From Ensifer adhaerens (GTDB lineage: Bacteria > Pseudomonadota > Alphaproteobacteria > Rhizobiales > Rhizobiaceae): DNA of 64,000 bases. The notes under the pieces are model-generated. The model saw nothing but the letters and a program-made list of their open reading frames with translations, was not told the origin of the DNA and made no database searches. Where the stretch lies: NCBI RefSeq assembly GCF_002940685.1, contig NZ_PNFP01000007.1, positions 124,001 through 188,000 on the forward strand, read 5' to 3'. The translations under genes and the position numbers were made by a program. Numbering within the stretch: the stretch's first letter is position 1; each line of letters opens with the position of its first letter. Shown in pieces: positions 25,227 to 34,105 of the stretch.

Positions 25227-25682
25227 ATGAAGAAATTGACACGTACGTTGCTCTTGTCCACGGCATTCGCGGTGCTGACGCACTATAGCGCGCCGATGAT
25301 GATCGGCATTGCTCACGCCGATGGGGGGACCACCACTGGTGAAGGTGGTACCAGCGGTGATGGCGGGACTGGCGGCGACGGCGGGACCGGTGGCGAAGGC
25401 GGGACTGGTGGCGACGGCGGCGATGGCGGCGATGGCGGCGGTGACGGCGGCGGCGACGGCGGTGACGGCGGCGGCGATGGCGGCGGCGAAGGTGGTGGTG
25501 ACGGCGGCGGCGATGGCGGCGGCGAAGGTGGTGGCGACGGCGGTGGTGACGGGGGCGGCGACGGCGGTGGTGACGGCGGCGGCGACGGCGGTGGCAAGAC
25601 CAAGCACGCCAACAACGGCTTTGGCAATGGCGGCGGCGACGGCGTTCCCGGCAAGTCGAAGCACAGCGACACAAATCGCTGA
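25227..25682 (+). CDS. Secreted Gly-Asp-rich repeat protein
   Basis: 151 residues from ATG 25227 (GGGAG 7 nt upstream). Residues 1 to about 31 form a signal peptide (MKKLTRTLLLSTAFAVLTHY ... GIAHA). The mature chain is a near-continuous repeat of GGDG, GGGDG and GGEG units for about 85 residues, then a non-repetitive tail (KTKHANNGFGNGGGDGVPGK, SKHSDTNR). High Asp content on a flexible Gly scaffold suggests cation binding or an extracellular/periplasmic spacer; neither is shown. No family recognised. It stands alone between two LysR genes. Confidence 0.75.
   Translation: MKKLTRTLLLSTAFAVLTHYSAPMMIGIAHADGGTTTGEGGTSGDGGTGGDGGTGGEGGTGGDGGDGGDGGGDGGGDGGDGGGDGGGEGGGDGGGDGGGEGGGDGGGDGGGDGGGDGGGDGGGKTKHANNGFGNGGGDGVPGKSKHSDTNR
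25325..25595. repeat. Short tandem repeat encoding Gly-Gly-Asp/Glu units
   Basis: Imperfect tandem 9- and 12-bp units of the GGTGGCGACGGC type fill the middle of the Gly-Asp-rich gene. All are in phase with the reading frame, so unit gain or loss changes length without a frameshift. Confidence 0.8.
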
Positions 25683-25700
25683 TATCTGAATCTTGCGGAG

Positions 25701-25731
25701 GGCGCGTTCGCTTCGGCGGCGCGCCTTCTTC
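25701..25731 (+). terminator. Possible terminator of the Gly-Asp-rich gene
   Basis: GGCGCG (25701-25706) pairs with CGCGCC (25720-25725), followed by TTCTTCC. Weak T-run, 20 bases after the stop codon. Confidence 0.45.
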
Positions 25732-25792
25732 CTAATGGATAAGCGCGCCGATGGGGCAGCAACCGGAACCGCAGCGGTCCAGCGCAATTCGA

Positions 25793-26707
25793 TCAGGCCA
25801 GCATGCCGTTGATCAGCCGCTGACAGCGCTCGGCCATGTAGTCGATCATCAGCCGCACTTTCGGGTCCTGGAACCGCTTGTGCGGATAGATCGCCGCGAG
25901 CTGCACGCTGAGCGGCGGCGTGTCGGCAAGGATCGGCACCAGCGCGCCGGAATTGATGTGCGCCTTCACCTCGAACAATGGCTTGTTGATGATGCCGCGG
26001 CCGTCGAGTGCCCATTGCGTCAGCACGTCGCCATCGTCGGAATCATAGGGGCCGGTGACTTCGAGCTTGCGCACGCCCTCCATGGTCTGGAGCGTCCAGA
26101 AATATTCCTTCGAACCGGGGTACCTGAGCAGCAGACAGTCATGCTTGTCGGCGATCAGTGCGTCGGGGGTCTGGGGTATGCCGCGCTTTTCGAAATAGGC
26201 CGGCGCGCCGCAGACAACCCGCTCGCAATTCATGATGCCGCGCATGCGCAGGTTCGAATCTTCGAGGATGCCGAGCTTGAAGGCGACGTCGACGCCTTCC
26301 GAGAGAATATCGACATTGTGGTCCGACAGGCGAAGCCGCACTTCGATGTCGGGATACTTGTCATGAAACTCGGGAATGCCGGACGCGATCAATCGGCGAC
26401 CTATCCCTAGGGGAGCGGTAATCTTGAGCGCACCCTTCGGATTGCGCGAGAGATCGGCAATCGCGTTTTCCGCTTCGTTGACCGCCTCGAGGATCTTTAC
26501 GGCACCGTCGTAAAAGACGCGGCCGTGCTCCGTCGGGGTCAGCTTGCGCGTCGTCCGATTGAACAGGCGAACGCCCATGTGGCGTTCCAACTCCTTGATT
26601 CTATTGCTTGCAACTGCTGGCGTCACCCGCTGGTCGCGACCGGCAGCCGACAGGGTTCCAAGCTCTACGACGCGTACGAAGACGCGCACATTGTCCAGAT
26701 AAGACAT
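25793..26707 (-). CDS. LysR family regulator divergent from puuD (candidate purine regulator)
   Basis: 304 residues: HTH at the N-terminus (VRVFVRVVELGTLSAAGRDQ, VTPAVASNRIKELERHMGVR), then the effector domain (GALKITAPLGIGRRLIASGI, DHNVDILSEGVDVAFKLGIL). It is divergently transcribed from puuD-guaD with a 147-base shared region that carries the TGAAAGTGTTGGT box. LysR regulators usually act on such divergent neighbours, so I infer it may control urate oxidation and possibly the other purine promoters with similar boxes. Effector unknown. Confidence 0.9.
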   Translation of the reverse strand: MSYLDNVRVFVRVVELGTLSAAGRDQRVTPAVASNRIKELERHMGVRLFNRTTRKLTPTEHGRVFYDGAVKILEAVNEAENAIADLSRNPKGALKITAPLGIGRRLIASGIPEFHDKYPDIEVRLRLSDHNVDILSEGVDVAFKLGILEDSNLRMRGIMNCERVVCGAPAYFEKRGIPQTPDALIADKHDCLLLRYPGSKEYFWTLQTMEGVRKLEVTGPYDSDDGDVLTQWALDGRGIINKPLFEVKAHINSGALVPILADTPPLSVQLAAIYPHKRFQDPKVRLMIDYMAERCQRLINGMLA

Positions 26708-26773
26708 GCCTTCGTCCCACTCCTCCGGCTTCTTACTAGCCCATCCATTCCGTCGCTATTTTATAGATTTTTT

Positions 26774-26786
26774 TGAAAGTGTTGGT
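26774..26786 (+). promoter_or_regulatory. Purine-regulon box upstream of puuD
   Basis: TGAAAGTGTTGGT preceded by an A/T tract (TATAGATTTTTT). It lies 80 bases before the puuD start and is bracketed by CGTCGCT (26751-26757) and AGCGACG (26792-26798). It is the weakest of the four boxes on its right half. Confidence 0.45.
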
Positions 26787-26854
26787 GAAGCAGCGACGTT
26801 CCCGCGACCTCCAGCAATGACACATAATGGTCCGAGGAGAAATGGGAGAATTTC

Positions 26855-28093
26855 ATGTACGACTATGCCATCGCCTGGGATTGGCTGACCTTTGCCGTGA
26901 GATGGCTGCACGTCATCACCGCCATTGCATGGATCGGTTCGTCCTTTTACTTCGTCGCCCTCGACCTCGGTCTGAAGAAACATCCCCATCTGCCGGTCGG
27001 CGCCTATGGCGAAGAATGGCAGGTGCACGGCGGTGGCTTCTACCACATCCAGAAGTACCTGGTTGCGCCGGCCAACATGCCCGAGCACCTGGTCTGGTTC
27101 AAATGGGAGTCCTACGTCACCTGGCTGTCCGGCTTTGGCATGCTCTGCCTCGTCTACTACGCAGGTGCCGACCTCTACCTGATCGACCCGAACGTGCTCG
27201 ACGTTTCCAAGCCGGTGGCGATCGCCATCTCGCTCGGCTCGATCGCCTTCGGCTGGCTCGCATATGACACGATCTGCAAGTCGCCCTTCGGCCGCGACAA
27301 CACCCGCCTGATGGTGCTGCTCTACTTCATCCTCGTCGGCATGGCCTGGGGCTATACGCAGCTCTTCACCGGCCGCGCAGCCTTCCTGCATCTCGGCGCG
27401 TTTACCGCAACGATCATGTCGGCCAACGTGTTCTTCATCATCATTCCGAACCAGAAGGTGGTCGTCGGCGACCTGATCGCCGGCCGCACGCCGGACGCCA
27501 AGTACGGCGTGATCGCCAAGCAGCGCTCGACCCACAACAACTACCTGACGCTGCCGGTTCTGTTCCTGATGCTGTCGAACCACTACCCGCTGGCCTTCGG
27601 TACTCAGTACAACTGGATCATCGCCTCGCTGGTCTTCCTGATGGGCGTCACCATCCGCCACTATTTCAACACCCGTCACGCGAACAAGGGCAACCCGACC
27701 TGGACCTGGCTCGTCACAGCGCTGCTCTTCGTTGCGATCATGTGGCTGTCGACCGTGCCGAAGGTGCTTGCCGGCGGCGGCGAGGAGAAGATCTCCGCCG
27801 CGCAGCAGCCCTTCGTGACCGCAGAAGCCTTTCCGAAGGTCCGCGATACGGTGCTCGGCCGCTGTTCCATGTGCCATGCCAAGGAGCCGGGCTGGGAAGG
27901 CATCGTCGTGCCGCCGAAGGGCGTGACGCTCGAAACCGACACCGAGATCGCCAACCACGCGCGTGAAATCTACCTGCAGGCCGGCCGCACGCATGCGATG
28001 CCGCCCGCCAACGTCACCGGCGTTTCGGACGAGGAGCGGCAATTGCTCGTCGCCTGGTACGAATCCGTCGTCAATGGAGGAAAGACCCAATGA
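26855..28093 (+). CDS. puuD: Membrane-bound urate oxidase with C-terminal cytochrome c domain
   Basis: 412 residues. The N-terminal two thirds form an integral-membrane urate hydroxylase domain with about eight spans (RWLHVITAIAWIGSSFYFVA, WESYVTWLSGFGMLCLVYYA, LLYFILVGMAWGYTQLF). Conserved histidines are in this region. The C-terminal third is a cytochrome c with heme motif CSMCH (RCSMCHAKEPGWEG) and a likely Met axial ligand in THAMPPANVTG. It oxidises urate to 5-hydroxyisourate and passes electrons to the respiratory chain instead of making peroxide. The start follows GGGAG; the stop overlaps guaD by four bases. Confidence 0.94.
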   Translation: MYDYAIAWDWLTFAVRWLHVITAIAWIGSSFYFVALDLGLKKHPHLPVGAYGEEWQVHGGGFYHIQKYLVAPANMPEHLVWFKWESYVTWLSGFGMLCLVYYAGADLYLIDPNVLDVSKPVAIAISLGSIAFGWLAYDTICKSPFGRDNTRLMVLLYFILVGMAWGYTQLFTGRAAFLHLGAFTATIMSANVFFIIIPNQKVVVGDLIAGRTPDAKYGVIAKQRSTHNNYLTLPVLFLMLSNHYPLAFGTQYNWIIASLVFLMGVTIRHYFNTRHANKGNPTWTWLVTALLFVAIMWLSTVPKVLAGGGEEKISAAQQPFVTAEAFPKVRDTVLGRCSMCHAKEPGWEGIVVPPKGVTLETDTEIANHAREIYLQAGRTHAMPPANVTGVSDEERQLLVAWYESVVNGGKTQ

Positions 28094-29442
28094 CCGATCT
28101 GCTGATCCGTGGCCGCGTGCTCACCTTCGTCGAGGAACCGAAGGGCATCGACGACACGGCCTCCTATCGCTACTTCGAGGACGGGGCCGTGCTGGTGCGG
28201 GGCGGCAAGGTCGCCGACATCGGCGAGCATTCAGAGGTCGCGCAGCGCGCCGGTGCGGGCGTCAAGGTGGCCGACCATCGCCCCCACCTGGTGTTGCCCG
28301 GACTGATCGACACGCACCTGCATTTCCCGCAGACGCAGGCGATCGCCTCCTACGGCGCGCAGCTTCTCGAATGGCTGAACACCTACATCTTCGTCGAGGA
28401 GCAGAAGTTCCGGAAGCCGGAGCATGCCGATTACATCGCCGGCCGCTTCCTGGATGAACTGCTGGCAAACGGCACGACGACGGCCGCCGCCTACTGTTCG
28501 GTGCACCCGGAAAGTGTCGATGCCTATTTCGGGGCGGCTGAAGCGCGCGGCATGCTGATGATCGGCGGCAAGGTGATGATGGACCGCAACGCACCGGACG
28601 CGCTACGCGACACGGCGCAGCAGGGCTATGACGAGACCAAGGCGCTGATATCAAAGTGGCACGGCCGTGGCCGCGCGCACTATGCCATCAGCCCGCGTTT
28701 TGCCATCACCTCGACGCCCGAGCAGATGGAGGCGAGCCGTACGCTCGTCGCCGAACATCCGGAGTGCTACGTCCAGACGCATCTCTCGGAAAACAAGGAT
28801 GAGATCGCCTTTGCGACCTCGCTCTATCCGGAAGCGAAGGACTACACCGACATCTATGCGCGCTACGATCTGCTGACGCGCAAGACCCTGCTCGGCCACT
28901 GCATTTATCTCAGCGATCGCGAGATTTCGGTGCTCGCCGAAACCGGTTCCGTCGGCAATTTCTGCCCGACCTCGAATCTGTTCCTGGGCTCGGGTCTCTT
29001 CGACCGCGATCGTTTCGACAAGCTCGGCGCCCGCTGGTCGGTCGCGACCGATGTCGGCGCCGGTACCAGCTTCTCGATGCTGGAAACGATGGACGAGGCC
29101 TACAAGGTGCTGCACCTGCAGGGCCAGCGGCTGACGCCGTTCAACTCCTTCTACCACATGACGCTCGGCAATGCCCGCGCGCTCGATCTCGACGACCGTA
29201 TCGGCTCGCTGCATGTCGGCGCCGATGCCGATATCGTCGTGCTCGACAGCCGTGCCAAGCCGTCGATGGACTTGCGCATGCGGGTCGCGGGGTCGCTCGC
29301 CGAGGAGCTCTTCATCCTGCAGGCGATGGGCGACGACCGCTGCGTGGCCGAGACCTATGTTGCCGGCAAGCCGATGAAGCGCGCCGCGAACAGCGCGAAG
29401 GATGCAGCCGCCTCGGCGGTAAAGAGCCTCGAAACGGCCTAA
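28090..29442 (+). CDS. guaD: Guanine deaminase
   Basis: 450 residues of the amidohydrolase superfamily. The metal site begins with PGLIDTHLHFPQTQ; other landmarks are LLEWLNTYIFVEEQKF, CYVQTHLSENKDEI (His metal/base), TLLGHCIYLSDREI and WSVATDVGAGTSFSMLET (Asp ligand). It deaminates guanine to xanthine in the cytoplasm, feeding XdhAB. It overlaps puuD by ATGA, so the two are translationally coupled. A convergent strong stem-loop ends the operon. Confidence 0.96.
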   Translation: MTDLLIRGRVLTFVEEPKGIDDTASYRYFEDGAVLVRGGKVADIGEHSEVAQRAGAGVKVADHRPHLVLPGLIDTHLHFPQTQAIASYGAQLLEWLNTYIFVEEQKFRKPEHADYIAGRFLDELLANGTTTAAAYCSVHPESVDAYFGAAEARGMLMIGGKVMMDRNAPDALRDTAQQGYDETKALISKWHGRGRAHYAISPRFAITSTPEQMEASRTLVAEHPECYVQTHLSENKDEIAFATSLYPEAKDYTDIYARYDLLTRKTLLGHCIYLSDREISVLAETGSVGNFCPTSNLFLGSGLFDRDRFDKLGARWSVATDVGAGTSFSMLETMDEAYKVLHLQGQRLTPFNSFYHMTLGNARALDLDDRIGSLHVGADADIVVLDSRAKPSMDLRMRVAGSLAEELFILQAMGDDRCVAETYVAGKPMKRAANSAKDAAASAVKSLETA

Positions 29443-29484
29443 GGCGCGTGCGCCCTGTGGCGCCTCGCCAGGATTACTCACCAG

Positions 29485-29518
29485 AACGCCGCGTGTTCGG
29501 ATCGGACGCGCGGCGTTT
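29485..29518. terminator. Bidirectional terminator between guaD and iclR-type gene
   Basis: AACGCCGCG (29485-29493) pairs with CGCGGCGTT (29509-29517); inner bases GTTCG/CGGAC extend the stem. T/A-rich flanks on both sides suit the two converging genes. Confidence 0.85.
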
Positions 29519-29530
29519 CCTGTTGATCGG

Positions 29531-30352
29531 TTACAGCTCTTCCGGCCGTTTGCCGCCCATCGCCCTGGTCAGCGCATCGGCGCGTTCGCGCACGATGGGG
29601 CCGAGGGTCGAAAGCTTCTCGTCGCTGACACGCACCGATGGGCCGGAGATCGAGATGCCGGCGATCGTTTCGCCATATTCGTTGAAGATTGGCGCCGCGA
29701 CACAGCGCATGCCGAGCGTGTGCTCCTCGTCGTCGACCGACCAGCCGCGGTGGCGGATCTCCTGGATGTCCTTCAACAGTGCCGGCAGCGTGTCACGGGT
29801 CTTGTCGGTGAAGTGCACGAGCTCGCGGCCGCCGAGAAGCTGGGCGATCTCCTTGTCGGACCAGGTCGAAAGGATCGCCTTGCCGATGCCGGAGGCATGA
29901 ACCGGACCGCGGCGGCCCGGACGGAAGAAGGCGCGCATCGGCGCGTGGCTTTCGACCTGCGAGATGAAGACGACATCGCCGCCTTCCTCGATGCCGATAT
30001 TCGCCGTCTCGCCGCTTTCCTCCATCAGTCCTTTTAGAAACGGCCGGCTGATCGTTCCGAGCTTGCGGAAGCGCAGATAGGCGTTGCCGATCTCGAACGC
30101 CTTCAAACCGACTGTCCAGGCGCCGGTGTCCGGGTCGTTCATCACCATGCCGTGGCCGGAAAGCGTCGTCAGCAGGCGGTGAACCGTGGACGGTGCCATG
30201 CCGGTCTCGTCGGCCAGCTGGGTCAAGGTCGAGCCGTCGCCCTCAGCCACGACCGTCAGCAGGGCAAGGCTGCGGTCCAGCACCTGGACGGATGAAGGGG
30301 CGGCATTCTCGCCCGCCTTGCGCCCGCGTTTTCCCCTGCCGTTGCCGTCCAT
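29531..30352 (-). CDS. IclR family regulator of gcl operon (AllR-like)
   Basis: 273 residues from ATG 30352 (MDGNGRGKRGRKAGENAAPS, with AGAGAGG upstream; two earlier ATGs lack a site). The winged HTH covers SVQVLDRSLALLTVVAEGDG and LTQLADETGMAPSTVHRLLT. The C-terminal effector domain has GEETANIGIEEGGDV-like segments, ASGIGKAIL and EHTLGMRCVAAPIFNEYGE. Its divergent position to gcl-hyi-glxR and the IclR-type palindromes at 30437-30464 point to a repressor relieved by glyoxylate or allantoin-like signals, as for E. coli AllR. The effector is inferred. Confidence 0.9.
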   Translation of the reverse strand: MDGNGRGKRGRKAGENAAPSSVQVLDRSLALLTVVAEGDGSTLTQLADETGMAPSTVHRLLTTLSGHGMVMNDPDTGAWTVGLKAFEIGNAYLRFRKLGTISRPFLKGLMEESGETANIGIEEGGDVVFISQVESHAPMRAFFRPGRRGPVHASGIGKAILSTWSDKEIAQLLGGRELVHFTDKTRDTLPALLKDIQEIRHRGWSVDDEEHTLGMRCVAAPIFNEYGETIAGISISGPSVRVSDEKLSTLGPIVRERADALTRAMGGKRPEEL

Positions 30353-30425
30353 CGAAGCCTCTCTGCAAATCACATCTCTGCCCATCATCCTCTATCAGGC
30401 CGTGAACCGATTTTCTCCGAATTGT

Positions 30426-30438
30426 TGAAAATCTTTAT
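30426..30438 (+). promoter_or_regulatory. Purine-regulon box upstream of gcl
   Basis: TGAAAATCTTTAT preceded by TTTTCTCCGAATTGT. This matches the azgA element TTCTCCGAAAAATT / TGAAAGTCTTTCA closely across about 28 bases without gaps. It lies 97 bases before the gcl start and immediately abuts the IclR-type palindromes. Confidence 0.55.
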
Positions 30439-30464
30439 TTCCACATGATGGAAATGAATTCCAT
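30437..30464. promoter_or_regulatory. IclR-type operator ladder upstream of gcl
   Basis: Three alternating half-sites spaced one helical turn apart: TTCCA (30439-30443), TGGAA (30449-30453), TTCCA (30459-30463). The last two form TGGAAATGAATTCCA (30449-30463), one base from the IclR consensus TGGAAATNATTTCCA. The first two form ATTTCCA-N5-TGGAAAT. Confidence 0.75.
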
Positions 30465-30522
30465 TTGTATGTTGCGTATCGCGAATTATGGATTATGTTT
30501 TCAGGAAATAGGAGGAGTTCCC

Positions 30523-32307
30523 ATGGCAAAGATGCGTGCCGTTGACGCGGCTGTTTACGTTCTGGAGAAGGAAGGCATCGATTGCGCCTTCGGCGTACCG
30601 GGTGCCGCCATCAATCCGTTCTACTCGGCGCTGAAGGCGCGCGGCTCGGTTCGCCATATCCTGGCGCGCCACGTCGAAGGCGCCTCCCACATGGCCGAAG
30701 GCTATACCCGCGCCAAGCACGGCAATATCGGCGTCTGCATCGGCACGTCGGGCCCGGCCGGCACCGACATGATCACCGGCCTCTATTCGGCCTCGGCGGA
30801 CTCGATCCCGATCCTGTGCATCACCGGCCAGGCACCGCGTGCCCGTCTCGACAAGGAAGACTTCCAGGCGGTCGATATCGCCAAGATCGCTGCACCGGTC
30901 ACCAAGTGGGCGGTCACGGTTATGGAGCCGGCACTGGTTCCCTTCGTCTTCCAGAAGGCGTTCCACATCATGCGCTCCGGCCGTCCCGGCCCGGTGCTGA
31001 TCGACCTGCCGGTCGACGTTCAGCTCGCCGAGATCGAGTTCGATCCGGACACCTACCAGCCGCTGGAAGCCTACAAGCCTAAGGCAACGCGCGCCCAGGC
31101 CGAAAAGGCGATCGCGATGCTCAACGAAGCTGAGCGTCCGCTGATCGTCGCCGGCGGCGGCATCATCAACGCTGACGCGTCCGATCTTCTGACCGAGTTT
31201 GCCGAAATCACCGGCATCCCGGTCATCCCGACGCTGATGGGCTGGGGCACGATCCCGGACGACCATCCGCTGATGGCCGGCATGTGCGGCCTGCAGACCT
31301 CGCATCGCTACGGCAATGCCAACATGCTCGCCTCCGACTTCGTTCTCGGCGTCGGCAACCGCTGGGCCAACCGCCACACCGGCAACGTTCCGACCTACAC
31401 CGAAGGCCGCAAGTTCGTTCACGTCGACATCGAGCCGACCCAGATCGGCCGCGTCTTCGCGCCTGATTTCGGTATCGTCTCGGATGCTGGCGCTGCGCTG
31501 AAGCTGTTCCTTGACGTTGCGACCGAGTGGAAGACGGCCGGCAAGCTGCGTGACTGGTCCGCCTGGGCGGAAGAGTGCCGCGAGCGCAAGCGCACCATGC
31601 TGCGCAAGACCCACTTCGACCAGACGCCGCTGAAGCCCCAGCGCGTCTATGAAGAGATGAACAAGGCGTTTGGCCGCGACACCTGCTACGTCTCGACCAT
31701 CGGTCTCAGCCAGATCGCCGGCGCCCAGTTCCTGCACGTCTACAAGCCGCGCAACTGGATCAACTGCGGCCAGGCCGGCCCGCTCGGCTGGACGTTGCCT
31801 GCCGCTCTCGGGGTTCGCGCCGCCGACCCGGACCGGACGATCGTTGCGCTCTCGGGCGACTACGACTTCCAGTTCCTGATCGAGGAACTGGCGGTCGGCG
31901 CCCAGCACAAGCTGCCCTACCTGCATGTGGTCGTGAACAATTCCTATCTCGGCCTCATCCGCCAGGCACAACGCGGCCTCAACATGGACTTCGAAGTCAG
32001 CCTCGCCTTCGACAACATCAATGCGTCGGGCGATGCGGAGAAGGGCTACGGCGTCGACCACGTCGCGGTTGCCGAAGGTCTCGGCTGCAAGGCGATCCGG
32101 GTGCGCAGCCCGAACGAGTTCCAGGAAGCCTTCGACCGGGCGCGCGCGCTGATGGACGAACACCAGGTTCCCGTCGTCATCGAGTTCATCCTCGAGCGCG
32201 TCACCAACATCTCTATGGGCGCCGACATCAATGCGGTCGTCGAGTTCGAGGAGCTGGCGTTGCGCGGCGAAGACGTACCGACCGCGATCACGGCCCTGCT
32301 CGACTAA
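30523..32307 (+). CDS. gcl: Glyoxylate carboligase
   Basis: 594 residues, nearly identical in length and motifs to E. coli Gcl ([20 protein letters not shown]). It is a thiamine-diphosphate, FAD-containing enzyme of the acetolactate-synthase family that joins two glyoxylates into tartronate semialdehyde plus CO2. Val51 ([16 protein letters not shown]) occupies the place of the usual catalytic Glu, the hallmark of Gcl. The ThDP motif GDYDFQF ... NN is at about 445-475. The start at 30523 has GGAGGAG upstream; the longer frame begins in the operator region. First gene of gcl-hyi-glxR-ttuD. Confidence 0.98.
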   Translation: MAKMRAVDAAVYVLEKEGIDCAFGVPGAAINPFYSALKARGSVRHILARHVEGASHMAEGYTRAKHGNIGVCIGTSGPAGTDMITGLYSASADSIPILCITGQAPRARLDKEDFQAVDIAKIAAPVTKWAVTVMEPALVPFVFQKAFHIMRSGRPGPVLIDLPVDVQLAEIEFDPDTYQPLEAYKPKATRAQAEKAIAMLNEAERPLIVAGGGIINADASDLLTEFAEITGIPVIPTLMGWGTIPDDHPLMAGMCGLQTSHRYGNANMLASDFVLGVGNRWANRHTGNVPTYTEGRKFVHVDIEPTQIGRVFAPDFGIVSDAGAALKLFLDVATEWKTAGKLRDWSAWAEECRERKRTMLRKTHFDQTPLKPQRVYEEMNKAFGRDTCYVSTIGLSQIAGAQFLHVYKPRNWINCGQAGPLGWTLPAALGVRAADPDRTIVALSGDYDFQFLIEELAVGAQHKLPYLHVVVNNSYLGLIRQAQRGLNMDFEVSLAFDNINASGDAEKGYGVDHVAVAEGLGCKAIRVRSPNEFQEAFDRARALMDEHQVPVVIEFILERVTNISMGADINAVVEFEELALRGEDVPTAITALLD

Positions 32308-32383
32308 GGCCCGAATGACTGAGGAGGTGCGGGTGGCTGGCCGCCCGCATCCCGCTCCAAGGAACAAAAGGAGGAAACATCGC

Positions 32384-33199
32384 ATGGCGAAGTTCGCTGC
32401 GAACCTGACAATGCTGTTCAACGAGGTGCCGTTCCTCGACCGTTTCGCCCTTGCTGCCAAGGCCGGCTTCGAAGGCGTGGAATATCTGTTTCCCTACGAA
32501 TTCGAGAAGGTGAGCCTGCGCGCCGAGCTTCAGCGCCACGGTCTGACCCAGGTTCTGCACAACCTGCCGGCCGGCAATTGGGCGAGCGGCGAGCGCGGCA
32601 TCGCCATCCTGCCGGACCGGGTCGACGAGTTCCGCAAAGGAGTTGCGAGCGCGATTGACTATGCGACGGCGCTCGATTGCAAGCAGGTCAACTGCCTGGT
32701 CGGCATTGCGCCGATCGGCGTCTCCGAGGGCGTCCTTCGCAGCACGCTGGTCGCCAACCTCAAGCTTGCGGCGAGCGAACTCGGCAAGCAGGGCATTCGC
32801 CTGCTGATCGAGCCGATCAACGACTTCGATATCCCGGGCTTCTACCTCAACACGGTGGAACAGGCCGCCTCGATCATCGAAGAGGTCGGCAGCGACAACC
32901 TGTTCATCCAGTACGACCTCTATCACCAGCAGCGCACGCAGGGCGAGTTGATCGGCACCTACAAGCGTTTTGCCGATCGCATCGTTCACGTCCAGCTTGC
33001 CGATAATCCCGGCCGTAACGAGCCGGGCACCGGCGAGATCAACTATCCCTTCGTCTTCGACGCACTGGAAGCGGCCGGCTACGACGGCTGGATCGGTTGC
33101 GAATACAAGCCGCGCACCACGACGGCCGACGGCCTTGGCTGGCTCGGCGCCGAGCGCCAGCGCACCCAATCCGCAGACATCATCAAGATCAGGAGCTAA
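32384..33199 (+). CDS. hyi: Hydroxypyruvate isomerase
   Basis: 271 residues, TIM-barrel sugar isomerase of the Hyi group: MAKFAANLTMLFNEVPFLDR, GFEGVEYLFPYEF, VLHNLPAGNWASGERGIA, LLIEPINDFDIPGFYLN (catalytic Glu), QYDLYHQQRTQG, IGCEYKPRTTT (second Glu). It interconverts tartronate semialdehyde and hydroxypyruvate. AGGAGG lies 8 nt before the ATG at 32384; the longer frame overlapping gcl is artefact. It sits between gcl and glxR, 6 bases before the latter. Confidence 0.95.
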   Translation: MAKFAANLTMLFNEVPFLDRFALAAKAGFEGVEYLFPYEFEKVSLRAELQRHGLTQVLHNLPAGNWASGERGIAILPDRVDEFRKGVASAIDYATALDCKQVNCLVGIAPIGVSEGVLRSTLVANLKLAASELGKQGIRLLIEPINDFDIPGFYLNTVEQAASIIEEVGSDNLFIQYDLYHQQRTQGELIGTYKRFADRIVHVQLADNPGRNEPGTGEINYPFVFDALEAAGYDGWIGCEYKPRTTTADGLGWLGAERQRTQSADIIKIRS

Positions 33200-33204
33200 G
33201 CACC

Positions 33205-34089
33205 ATGGCAACAATCGGTTTCATTGGACTGGGTATCATGGGCACGCCGATGGCGCGCCACCTGCAGGATGCCGGCCACACCATCGTCACCTCGAAATTC
33301 GCGATCCCGCCGAGGCAGGAACTGCTCGACAACGGTCTCAAGTTCGTCGAGACGCCGAAGGCGCTCGCCGAAAGCGTCGACACCATTATCCTGATGCTGC
33401 CGGATACGCCTGAGGTCAAGGACGTTCTCTTCGGCGAAAACGGCGTCGCCTACGGCCTTTCCAAGGGCAAGCTCGTCATCGACATGAGCTCGATCTCGCC
33501 GATCGAGACGAAGGAATTCGCCAAGAAGGTGCGCGAAACCGGCGCCGAATACATCGACGCCCCGGTTTCGGGCGGCGAAGTCGGCGCCAAGAACGCCTCG
33601 CTGTCGATCATGGCCGGCGGTGCCCAGGAGAGTTTCGACCGCGCCCTGCCGCTCCTCAAGCTGATGGGCAAGAACATCACGCTCGTCGGTGATTGCGGTG
33701 ACGGCCAGGTTACCAAGGTCGCCAACCAGATCATCGTCGCGCTGACGATCGAGGCGGTTTCGGAAGCGCTCGTCTTCGCGTCGAAGGCCGGTGCAGATCC
33801 GGCGCGCGTCCGCGAAGCGCTGATGGGCGGCTTTGCCTCCTCGCGCATTCTCGAAGTTCACGGCGAGCGCATGATCAAGCGCACCTTCGATCCGGGCTTC
33901 CGTATCTCGCTGCACCAGAAGGACCTGAACCTGGCGCTCCAGGGCGCGAAGTCGCTCGGCATCTCGCTGCCGAACACGGCGGCAACGCAGGAACTCTTCA
34001 ACAACTGCGCGGCCAACGGCGACAGCGGCCTCGACCACTCCGGCCTTGTTAGGGCGCTCGAGCGCATGGCGAACCACCAGGTCGCCTGA
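33205..34089 (+). CDS. glxR: 2-hydroxy-3-oxopropionate (tartronate semialdehyde) reductase
   Basis: 294 residues of the beta-hydroxyacid dehydrogenase family: Rossmann GFIGLGIMGTPMARHL, substrate loop DAPVSGGEVGAKNASLSIM, catalytic Lys in GQVTKVANQIIVA, and HQKDLNLAL near the end. It reduces tartronate semialdehyde to D-glycerate with NAD(P)H. Its AGGAG site overlaps the hyi stop codon, so the genes are tightly coupled. Confidence 0.96.
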   Translation: MATIGFIGLGIMGTPMARHLQDAGHTIVTSKFAIPPRQELLDNGLKFVETPKALAESVDTIILMLPDTPEVKDVLFGENGVAYGLSKGKLVIDMSSISPIETKEFAKKVRETGAEYIDAPVSGGEVGAKNASLSIMAGGAQESFDRALPLLKLMGKNITLVGDCGDGQVTKVANQIIVALTIEAVSEALVFASKAGADPARVREALMGGFASSRILEVHGERMIKRTFDPGFRISLHQKDLNLALQGAKSLGISLPNTAATQELFNNCAANGDSGLDHSGLVRALERMANHQVA

Positions 34090-34105
34090 CTTCAGGCTCA
34101 ATGCA

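Noticed and set aside
25325-25595. Repeats considered as a CRISPR array
   Set aside because: Units are 9-12 bp, in-frame and coding; there are no spacers and no cas genes.
25313-25762. Reverse-strand Pro-Ser repeat ORF (PPPSPPPS, extensin-like)
   Set aside because: It is the complement of the Gly-Asp repeat. The forward strand has a signal peptide and good ribosome site; the reverse strand has neither.
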